Shown one piece after another: positions 57,895 to 64,000 of a DNA stretch of 64,000 nucleotides. The stretch is from Pseudomonas sp. GM41(2012). Lineage in GTDB: Bacteria > Pseudomonadota > Gammaproteobacteria > Pseudomonadales > Pseudomonadaceae. The stretch covers positions 186,001-250,000 of the forward strand of contig NZ_AKJN02000012.1 of NCBI RefSeq assembly GCF_000282315.2, read 5' to 3'. A model generated the notes under the pieces. The model was not told where the DNA came from and did not search any database. It worked only from the letters and a program-made list of their open reading frames with translations. Numbering within the stretch: position 1 is the first letter of the stretch; each line of letters starts with the position of its first letter. The position numbers and the translations under genes are program-made.

Positions 57895-58209
57895 TCAGCT
57901 GAGGCGGGCTGCACCCACGTGGTCGGAACCATCAGCTGCGACCTTGGCTGCACCGGTGTGATCGAAGCCGTCAGCAGCGACTTTGGCGGCGCCAGTGTGA
58001 TCAAAACCGTCGGCAGCGAGTTTGGCAGCGCCCGTGTGATCGGAGCCATCGGAGGCGAAAGACGCCGAGCCGGTATGGTCGTAACCATCAGAAGCGACAG
58101 CCGCTTGTGTGTTGTAAGCAGCCGAGCCAGTGCGGTCGTAGCCGTCAGCGGCGAAGGTGTTAGCGGCCAGGACGGAAAGGGTCAGGGCGAGGATCAATTT
58201 GGTTTTCAT
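57895..58209 (-). CDS. Exported repeat protein (DGxDHTGAA repeats)
   Basis: A 104-residue protein. Residues 1-20 form a signal peptide (ending AANTFAAD). The mature part is built from six repeats of the form DG[YSF]D[HR][TV]G[AS]A with a 13-residue period in the last four (ADGFDHTGAAKVA). Asp and His at fixed places could bind metal. Similar low-complexity exported proteins occur in Pseudomonas, some labelled phage infection protein with no evidence. Start at ATG 58209. Confidence 0.8.
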   Translation of the reverse strand: MKTKLILALTLSVLAANTFAADGYDRTGSAAYNTQAAVASDGYDHTGSASFASDGSDHTGAAKLAADGFDHTGAAKVAADGFDHTGAAKVAADGSDHVGAARLS

Positions 58210-58397
58210 GGTAGTGGCTCCAGGTTCGTTGGCGTTTTGTGCCTTGGGTATGGAATTCATGCTACGCCAGTTAATTTGATTAAAAAGCGCAAATAAACGC
58301 TTAAATCAATCGTATAAATCGATATATAAGGTTCGGCGCTTCATCTGCCTTAATAGCGGGCGGGTGGGTCGAACCTTGGGAAGGTGAGAGCGGGTGA

Positions 58398-58661
58398 TTA
58401 GCCGTTAGAGCAGCCGTTACCCATGACGCTGTAGCGCAGAATGTGGCGTTGGCCTTTGGAGTCGTCGTATTCCATTTTCGCCGGAACAACTTCGCAGACG
58501 TTCGGGATTTCGCTCATGGAGATAACTTTGGCGATGTCCAGGTGAGTGGAGTAAGTGTATTCCTCAACGGCGGGTTGCTGCTGTGCGACATCAGTCGGGA
58601 CCTCGTCTGCCATGGCGGTTGCGCACAGGCTGCTGAGGGCCAGAACTAATAAAGCTTTCAT
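58398..58661 (-). CDS. DUF2790 family exported protein
   Basis: An 87-residue protein with a signal peptide (residues 1-20, ending TAMA) and a DUF2790 domain, of which EEYTYSTHLDIAKVISMSEIPNVCEVVPAKMEYDDS and RYSVMGNGCSNG are diagnostic; two Cys could form a disulfide. DUF2790 genes are common in pseudomonads and some respond to copper or other stress, but the role here is not known. Start at ATG 58661. A 9-bp palindrome lies upstream. Confidence 0.88.
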   Translation of the reverse strand: MKALLVLALSSLCATAMADEVPTDVAQQQPAVEEYTYSTHLDIAKVISMSEIPNVCEVVPAKMEYDDSKGQRHILRYSVMGNGCSNG

Positions 58662-58693
58662 TTCAGGTTTACCTTTTAGAGGTCGAGTGGGGT

Positions 58694-58718
58694 CACGCAA
58701 CCTTTTTGGGGTTGCGTG
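58694..58718. promoter_or_regulatory. Palindrome upstream of the DUF2790 gene
   Basis: CACGCAACC, 7 bases, GGTTGCGTG: a perfect 9-bp inverted repeat 33 bases upstream of the DUF2790 start, operator-like. Confidence 0.6.
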
Positions 58719-59075
58719 TAGAACTTAAGTACTAGGTTTTTGATTAACTGCCTTCGTGGGGGCTGCAACTTGGTTAATCACGTTGCCTTGTTGGCGAGGC
58801 TGATTTTAGGCGTGGGGTTTACATTCATATAGGCGTGCTTTTGATAAACACTATTGGCAGATCCTGTAACAATCTTCGAAAAGCGACCTTTGGCTCACAG
58901 ATGAAGCCAATGTCATAAATGCCCAAAGCCCCTGAAATCACCGCTCTTGAGCGCGTCGGCGAGGTATAGCCACATTTTGTAGGGGCTTGTTACTACCATC
59001 GTCGAATGGTTCTATAGGCCCGGCCCGGCTACAACTGGGTCATACAAAAACAACTATTCCACCGAGGTAACAAAG
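58719..59075. other. Divergent promoter region between DUF2790 and acs
   Basis: About 360 bases. It holds an inverted repeat TGATTAAC/GTTAATCA (58741-58780, 24-base loop) and A+T-rich segments, but no clear known operator. It includes the acs promoter. Confidence 0.5.
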
Positions 59076-61031
59076 ATGAGTGCGGCTTCTCTGTATCCCG
59101 TTCGTCCCGAGGTTTTGGCCAACACGCTGACCGACGAGGCGACCTACAAGGCCATGTACCAGCAGTCCGTCGTCAACCCGGACGGCTTCTGGCGCGAGCA
59201 AGCCAAGCGCCTCGACTGGATCAAGCCTTTCACCACGGTGAAACAGACTTCCTTCGACGATCACCATGTCGACATCAAATGGTTCGCCGACGGCACCCTG
59301 AACGTTTCCTACAACTGCCTCGACCGTCATCTGGCCGAGCGCGGCGATCAAGTCGCGATCATTTGGGAAGGGGATGACCCTGCCGAAAGCCGCAACATCA
59401 CCTACCGCGAGCTGCACGAACAAGTCTGCAAGTTCGCCAACGCCCTGCGTGGCCAGGATGTGCACCGCGGCGACGTGGTGACTATCTATATGCCGATGAT
59501 CCCCGAAGCCGTGGTCGCCATGTTGGCCTGTACCCGGATCGGCGCGATTCACTCGGTGGTGTTCGGTGGTTTCTCGCCGGAAGCCCTGGCGGGTCGGATC
59601 ATCGACTGCAAATCCAAAGTGGTGATCACCGCCGACGAAGGCATTCGTGCCGGCAAGAAGATCCCGCTCAAGACCAACGTCGACGACGCGCTGACCAACC
59701 CGGAAACCAGCAGCATCCAGAAAGTCATCGTGTGCCAGCGCACCGGTGGCAACATCAAGTGGAACCAGCATCGCGACATCTGGTACGAAGACCTGATGAA
59801 AGTGGCGGGCAGTGTCTGCGCACCGAAAGAGATGGGCGCGGAAGAAGCGCTGTTCATCCTGTATACCTCCGGCTCCACTGGCAAGCCGAAGGGCGTGCAG
59901 CACACCACCGCCGGCTACCTGTTGTACGCGGCGATGACTCACGAGCGCGTGTTCGACTACCGTCCGGGCGAAGTCTACTGGTGCACCGCCGACGTCGGTT
60001 GGGTCACCGGCCACAGTTACATCGTCTACGGCCCGCTGGCCAATGGCGCGACCACGCTGCTGTTCGAAGGTGTGCCGAACTATCCGGACATCACCCGGGT
60101 GGCGAAAATCGTCGACAAACACAAGGTCAATATCCTCTACACCGCGCCGACGGCGATCCGCGCGATGATGGCGTCGGGCAAGGCCGCCGTGGAAGGTGCC
60201 GATGGCAGCAGCCTGCGCCTGCTCGGTTCGGTCGGTGAGCCGATCAACCCGGAAGCGTGGGACTGGTACTACAAGAACGTCGGCCAGTCCCGTTGCCCGA
60301 TCGTCGACACCTGGTGGCAGACCGAAACGGGCGGCAACATGATGAGCCCGCTGCCGGGTGCGCACGCGCTCAAGCCGGGTTCGGCGGCACGTCCGTTCTT
60401 CGGTGTGGTGCCGGCGTTGGTGGACAACCTGGGCAACATCATCGAAGGCGTGGCCGAGGGCAACCTGGTGATTCTCGATTCGTGGCCAGGCCAGGCGCGC
60501 ACGCTGTACGGCGACCATGACCGCTTCGTCGATACCTACTTCAAGACGTTCCGCGGCATGTACTTCACCGGTGACGGCGCGCGTCGTGATGAAGACGGTT
60601 ATTACTGGATCACCGGTCGCGTGGATGACGTGCTCAACGTCTCCGGTCACCGCATGGGCACCGCCGAGATCGAAAGCGCGATGGTCGCCCACCCGAAAGT
60701 CGCCGAAGCAGCGGTGGTCGGTGTGCCGCACGACATCAAGGGACAGGGCATCTATGTCTACGTCACGTTGATCGGTGGCGAAGAGCCGAGCGAGCAGCTG
60801 CGCCTGGAGCTGAAAAACTGGGTGCGCAAGGAGATCGGTCCGATTGCTTCGCCGGATGTCATCCAGTGGGCGCCGGGCCTGCCGAAGACCCGTTCGGGCA
60901 AGATCATGCGCCGGATTCTGCGCAAGATTGCCACGGCCGAATACGATGGGTTGGGGGATATCTCCACCCTGGCGGATCCGGGTGTGGTGCAGCATTTGAT
61001 TGATACGCACAAGACCATGAACGTCGCGTAA
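59076..61031 (+). CDS. acsA: Acetyl-CoA synthetase
   Basis: A 651-residue AMP-forming enzyme that activates acetate. The P-loop YTSGSTGKPKGVQHT is near residue 263, the acyl-binding VDTWWQTETGG near 410, and the C-terminal Lys that is controlled by acetylation lies in PKTRSGKIMRR (near residue 609). GAGGTAAC precedes the ATG. It is transcribed towards the aot operon, an order that matches P. aeruginosa PA0887-PA0888. A strong terminator follows. Confidence 0.95.
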   Translation: MSAASLYPVRPEVLANTLTDEATYKAMYQQSVVNPDGFWREQAKRLDWIKPFTTVKQTSFDDHHVDIKWFADGTLNVSYNCLDRHLAERGDQVAIIWEGDDPAESRNITYRELHEQVCKFANALRGQDVHRGDVVTIYMPMIPEAVVAMLACTRIGAIHSVVFGGFSPEALAGRIIDCKSKVVITADEGIRAGKKIPLKTNVDDALTNPETSSIQKVIVCQRTGGNIKWNQHRDIWYEDLMKVAGSVCAPKEMGAEEALFILYTSGSTGKPKGVQHTTAGYLLYAAMTHERVFDYRPGEVYWCTADVGWVTGHSYIVYGPLANGATTLLFEGVPNYPDITRVAKIVDKHKVNILYTAPTAIRAMMASGKAAVEGADGSSLRLLGSVGEPINPEAWDWYYKNVGQSRCPIVDTWWQTETGGNMMSPLPGAHALKPGSAARPFFGVVPALVDNLGNIIEGVAEGNLVILDSWPGQARTLYGDHDRFVDTYFKTFRGMYFTGDGARRDEDGYYWITGRVDDVLNVSGHRMGTAEIESAMVAHPKVAEAAVVGVPHDIKGQGIYVYVTLIGGEEPSEQLRLELKNWVRKEIGPIASPDVIQWAPGLPKTRSGKIMRRILRKIATAEYDGLGDISTLADPGVVQHLIDTHKTMNVA

Positions 61032-61052
61032 GCCGCCGTTCCTGAGTCATCG

Positions 61053-61088
61053 AAGCCCCGCCCGGCATTGCGCCTGGCGGGGCTTTTT
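61053..61088 (+). terminator. Terminator after acsA
   Basis: AAGCCCCGCC and GGCGGGGCTT around a 13-base loop, followed by a T tract. Confidence 0.92.
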
Positions 61089-61122
61089 ACTGTCTGGGGT
61101 TTTTGTATTGGCCGTGCGGGCC

Positions 61123-61219
61123 TCATCGCGAGCAGGCTCGCTCCCACAGTTGATCTCCAGTGAGCATAAGATCTGCGTCTGGCGCAGATCCCCTGTGGGA
61201 GTGAGCCTGCTCGCGATGG
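61123..61219. repeat. REP pair (GTGGGAGCGAGCCTGCTCGCGAT type)
   Basis: Inverted copies with a spacer that holds its own palindrome, AGATCTGCG..CGCAGATC. Confidence 0.9.
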
Positions 61220-61732
61220 CGATCTGTCAGACACCACATCAACAACGGCCAATAATTATCGGTTTTACCTGTAGGTGGATTCCCACTGTTACCCGCCACC
61301 GTTCAAGTAACTGAATGTGTAACCGCTCGCTCCCATGCGGGGCATTGGGAAACGCAAAGCCCCGTCATCGGGCTGCTCCAACCCCAATAGAAAATAAGAC
61401 ACAACGCTGCGCTTGCCGGATTAGAAGGGTTTGCCAATAATAGGCCCGCAATTTGCAGCATAGATCGGTTCACTGTCTTTTGCTCTTGCATGAATTTGCA
61501 AGGCTGTCAACGCGCCCAAGCGGCTTTCTCGGTGCTTCTGTAATTAGTTGTCGCATTGAAGAAATATCGGCTTCGGGCCTGTCGTTAGAATGCCGATCAC
61601 TCGCTCGTTGTTGCTCGCGTTGAAAAAAGCGCGCGATTCGTACGACGCAGCACCGCATTGCGGTTCCACTCATTCGCATATTGGGCTATCGCTCACTCTG
61701 CCGTTTTAGCCCTTTACCGATGGAGTCCCAAG
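61220..61732. other. Long upstream region of the aot operon
   Basis: About 510 bases without a gene. It carries CTGCAAATTG-like motifs and a TGTCGC-8-AA half-site at 61549-61564, similar to the arginine regulator ArgR motif of Pseudomonas (TGTCGC, 8 bases, AA), plus a weaker TGTCGT near 61580. It is presumably the aotJ promoter, as argR lies at the far end of this operon in P. aeruginosa. Confidence 0.5.
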
Positions 61733-62506
61733 ATGAAGAAACTCGTGCTGCTTGGCGCCCTGGCACTGTCCGTGCTGTCCCTGCCGACTTTCGCCGATGA
61801 AAAGCCTCTGAAAATTGGTATCGAAGCGGCTTACCCTCCGTTCGCTTCCAAAGCGCCGGACGGCAGCATCGTTGGTTTCGACTACGACATCGGCAACGCG
61901 CTGTGCGAAGAGATGAAGGTCAAGTGTGTTTGGGTCGAGCAAGAGTTCGACGGTCTGATCCCGGCACTCAAAGTGCGCAAGATCGACGCGATCCTGTCGT
62001 CCATGTCGATCACTGAAGACCGCAAGAAGTCCGTGGACTTCACCAACAAGTACTACAACACCCCGGCGCGCCTGGTCATGAAGGCCGGCACTCCAGTCAG
62101 CGACAGCCTGGCTGAGCTCAAGGGCAAGAACATCGGCGTGCAACGTGGTTCGATCCACGAGCGTTTCGCCCGCGAAGTGCTGGCTCCGCTGGGTGCCGAG
62201 ATCAAGCCTTACGGCTCGCAAAACGAAATCTACCTCGACGTGGCTGCTGGCCGCCTCGACGGCACCGTGGCAGACGCTACGCTGCTGGATGACGGTTTCC
62301 TGAAAACCGACGCTGGCAAAGGTTTCGCCTTCGTAGGCCCTGCGTTCACCGACGTCAAATACTTCGGCGACGGCGTAGGTATCGCCGTTCGCAAGGGTGA
62401 CGCGCTGAAAGACAAGATCAACACCGCGATCACCGCCATTCGTGAGAACGGCAAGTACAAGCAAATCCAGGACAAATACTTCGCCTTCGATATCTACGGC
62501 AAGTAA
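61733..62506 (+). CDS. aotJ: Arginine/ornithine ABC transporter binding protein AotJ
   Basis: A 257-residue periplasmic protein with a signal peptide (residues 1-21, ending PTFAD). The domain reads IGIEAAYPPFASKAPDGSIVGFDYDI, LIPALKVRKIDAILSSMSITEDRKKSVDFT and QRGSIHERFAREVL, typical of the HisJ/ArtJ/LAO family. Position after acsA and before two permease genes matches aotJ. TGGAG precedes the ATG. A strong hairpin with T tract follows it. Confidence 0.93.
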   Translation: MKKLVLLGALALSVLSLPTFADEKPLKIGIEAAYPPFASKAPDGSIVGFDYDIGNALCEEMKVKCVWVEQEFDGLIPALKVRKIDAILSSMSITEDRKKSVDFTNKYYNTPARLVMKAGTPVSDSLAELKGKNIGVQRGSIHERFAREVLAPLGAEIKPYGSQNEIYLDVAAGRLDGTVADATLLDDGFLKTDAGKGFAFVGPAFTDVKYFGDGVGIAVRKGDALKDKINTAITAIRENGKYKQIQDKYFAFDIYGK

Positions 62507-62527
62507 TACGTCCCGGCGACAAGTCCG

Positions 62528-62571
62528 AAATGGCGCAAGCAACAGGATCTCTGAGGTTTGCGCCATTTTTT
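62528..62571 (+). terminator. Internal terminator/attenuator between aotJ and aotQ
   Basis: AAATGGCGCAA and TTGCGCCATTT form an 11-bp stem with a loop of about 18 bases, followed by T residues. It lies inside an operon and probably lowers read-through, so that more binding protein than permease is made. Confidence 0.8.
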
Positions 62572-62597
62572 CATCCCCCTTTTCGAGGACCTGAATC

Positions 62598-63287
62598 ATG
62601 TTGAAAGGCTACGGGGCTGTCATCCTCGATGGCGCATGGCTGACGCTTCAGCTCGCCTTGTCGTCCATGGTCTTGGCCATTGTTCTGGGTCTGATCGGCG
62701 TTGCGCTGCGTCTGTCCCCGATTCGCTGGCTGGCCTGGCTGGGCGACCTGTATTCCACGGTGATCCGCGGGATTCCCGACCTGGTACTGATCCTGCTGAT
62801 TTTCTACGGTGGTCAGGACCTGCTCAACCGTGTCGCGCCGATGCTCGGCTTTGACGACTACATCGACCTGAACCCGTTGGCCGCCGGTATCGGCACCCTG
62901 GGCTTCATCTTCGGTGCGTACCTGTCGGAAACCTTCCGTGGTGCCTTCATGGCGATCCCGAAAGGTCAGGCAGAAGCCGGCATGGCGTACGGCATGAGCA
63001 GTTTTCAGGTGTTCTTCCGGGTGTTGGTGCCACAGATGATTCGCCTGGCGATTCCGGGTTTTACCAACAACTGGCTGGTACTGACCAAGGCCACCGCGCT
63101 GATTTCGGTGGTGGGGCTGCAAGACATGATGTTCAAGGCCAAGCAGGCGGCAGATGCCACCCGCGAGCCTTTCACCTTCTTCCTCGCAGTGGCGGCAATG
63201 TACCTGGTGATCACCAGCGTCTCGTTGCTCGCATTGCGTCACCTTGAGAAGCGCTACTCGGTAGGCGTAAGGGCGGCTGATCTATGA
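62598..63287 (+). CDS. aotQ: Arginine/ornithine ABC transporter permease AotQ
   Basis: A 229-residue HisQ-type permease with five hydrophobic segments. The EAA loop is EAGMAYGMSSFQVFFRVLVPQMIRLAIPG near residues 120-148. GAGGAC precedes the ATG. It pairs with AotM as the heterodimeric channel for basic amino acids. Its stop overlaps the start of aotM by 4 bases. Confidence 0.93.
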   Translation: MLKGYGAVILDGAWLTLQLALSSMVLAIVLGLIGVALRLSPIRWLAWLGDLYSTVIRGIPDLVLILLIFYGGQDLLNRVAPMLGFDDYIDLNPLAAGIGTLGFIFGAYLSETFRGAFMAIPKGQAEAGMAYGMSSFQVFFRVLVPQMIRLAIPGFTNNWLVLTKATALISVVGLQDMMFKAKQAADATREPFTFFLAVAAMYLVITSVSLLALRHLEKRYSVGVRAADL

Positions 63288-63982
63288 TCTTCGACTACAA
63301 CGTCATTTGGGAGGCCCTGCCGCTGTACTTCGGCGGCCTGGTGACCACCCTCAAATTGCTCGCGCTGTCGCTATTTTTCGGCCTGCTGTGCGCGTTGCCG
63401 CTGGGCTTGATGCGCGTCTCGAAAAATGCGGCCGTCAACATGAGCGCCTGGCTCTACACCTACGTGATCCGCGGCACGCCGATGCTGGTGCAGCTGTTTT
63501 TGATCTACTACGGTCTGGCGCAGTTCGAAGCGGTTCGTGAAAGCTTCCTCTGGCCGTGGCTGTCCAGCGCGACGTTCTGTGCGTGCCTGGCCTTCGCGAT
63601 CAACACCAGCGCCTACACCGCTGAAATCATCGCCGGCAGCCTGCGTGCCACGCCGAACGGTGAGATCGAAGCCGCCAAGGCGATGGGCATGTCGCGCTAC
63701 AAGATGTACAAGCGCATCTTGCTGCCGTCGGCCCTGCGCCGGGCGCTGCCGCAGTACAGCAACGAAGTGATCATGATGCTGCAGACCACCAGTCTAGCGT
63801 CCATCGTGACCCTGATCGACATCACCGGTGCTGCGCGCACGGTCAACGCTCAGTTCTACCTGCCGTTCGAAGCCTACATCACCGCCGGCGTGTTCTACCT
63901 GTGCCTGACGTTCATTCTGGTGCGGATGTTCAAACTGGCCGAGCGCCGCTGGCTGGGCTATCTGGCCCCGCGGAAGCACTGA
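63284..63982 (+). CDS. aotM: Arginine/ornithine ABC transporter permease AotM
   Basis: A 232-residue HisM-type permease with the EAA loop EAAKAMGMSRYKMYKRILLPSALRRALPQ near 125-153. The ATGA overlap with aotQ couples their translation. In P. aeruginosa the next genes are a desuccinylase-like protein, aotP and argR; the following open frame here starts with MERID, consistent with that order. Confidence 0.93.
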   Translation: MIFDYNVIWEALPLYFGGLVTTLKLLALSLFFGLLCALPLGLMRVSKNAAVNMSAWLYTYVIRGTPMLVQLFLIYYGLAQFEAVRESFLWPWLSSATFCACLAFAINTSAYTAEIIAGSLRATPNGEIEAAKAMGMSRYKMYKRILLPSALRRALPQYSNEVIMMLQTTSLASIVTLIDITGAARTVNAQFYLPFEAYITAGVFYLCLTFILVRMFKLAERRWLGYLAPRKH

Positions 63983-63983
63983 T

Positions 63984-64000
63984 ATGGAACGCATCGATCA
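63984..64000 (+). CDS. Start of the next gene in the aot operon
   Basis: ATG at 63984 with codons MERID, cut off by the window end. GGAAG lies 8-10 bases upstream. By operon order it is probably the succinylglutamate desuccinylase/aspartoacylase-family protein found between aotM and aotP in P. aeruginosa, but the 5 residues shown do not prove it. Confidence 0.55.

Noticed and set aside
59040..61010. 656-codon minus-strand frame opposite acsA
   Set aside because: Shadow frame of acetyl-CoA synthetase; no ribosome site or family pattern.
1..64000. tRNA, rRNA or insertion sequence genes
   Set aside because: I looked for cloverleaf-type arms, rRNA blocks and transposase motifs and saw none; I could not run a covariance search.

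Overview
The window is a stretch of Pseudomonas chromosome, almost certainly from the P. fluorescens group. This rests on the roughly 60% G+C, on Pseudomonas-type gene orders (hydratase-lipase-fadD2-fadD1; gntR/gntK-gntP; acs followed by aotJ-aotQ-aotM) and on many REP-type palindromes between genes that are typical of this group. No rRNA, tRNA, CRISPR array or insertion sequence was seen. About 70 genes are supported; the first (intradiol dioxygenase) and the last (start of the gene after aotM) are cut by the window edges.

Layout. 0-6 kb: ring-cleavage dioxygenase end, class V aminotransferase-like enzyme, DUF3820 and DUF2383 proteins, and a three-gene FUSC/DUF1656/HlyD efflux operon. 6-12 kb: fatty-acid cluster with a MaoC hydratase, a monoacylglycerol-lipase-like hydrolase and the paired acyl-CoA ligases fadD2 and fadD1. 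12-19 kb: CsbD, BrkB/YihY, a second-type peptide deformylase, GNAT, a Lys/Ala-rich miniprotein, a desaturase, a PhnD-like protein, and an ECF sigma factor translationally coupled to a glycine-betaine-type binding protein. 19-27 kb: GSTs, LysR, a soluble BdlA-like chemoreceptor and the gluconate regulon (gntR, gntK, gntP) with three matching operator-like sites. 27-34 kb: alaC, exporter, small enzymes and an ECF42 sigma module (SnoaL-like, YciI/DGPF, sigma with C-terminal helical domain). 34-47 kb: LysR/PACE efflux pair, Pit phosphate transporter, CorA/ZntB transporter, a chemoreceptor with a perfectly spaced sigma-28 promoter, GAF histidine kinase, PepSY, GlpQ, and an amidotransferase-like/monooxygenase pair divergent from a LysR gene. 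47-51 kb: TetR/MBL divergent pair, two HTH proteins, AraC, TauE.

51.4-55.9 kb is the most accessory-looking part: two unknown genes, a predicted zinc-binding protein of unknown role, a ScoMcrA-like SRA-HNH modification-dependent nuclease, a BRO-N protein and a 118-base attC-like palindrome. It abuts nrdB, which has no nrdA beside it here. 57.9-64 kb: a repeat-containing exported protein, DUF2790, acetyl-CoA synthetase, and the start of the arginine/ornithine ABC transporter operon.

Several themes recur: signal-dependent sigma factors without classical anti-sigma partners (16.9 kb, 32.6 kb), REP elements that flank and in one case extend genes, and small, easily missed proteins (36 residues at 14.7 kb and 29.7 kb). 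All functional calls are from reading the translated sequence; no database search was run.
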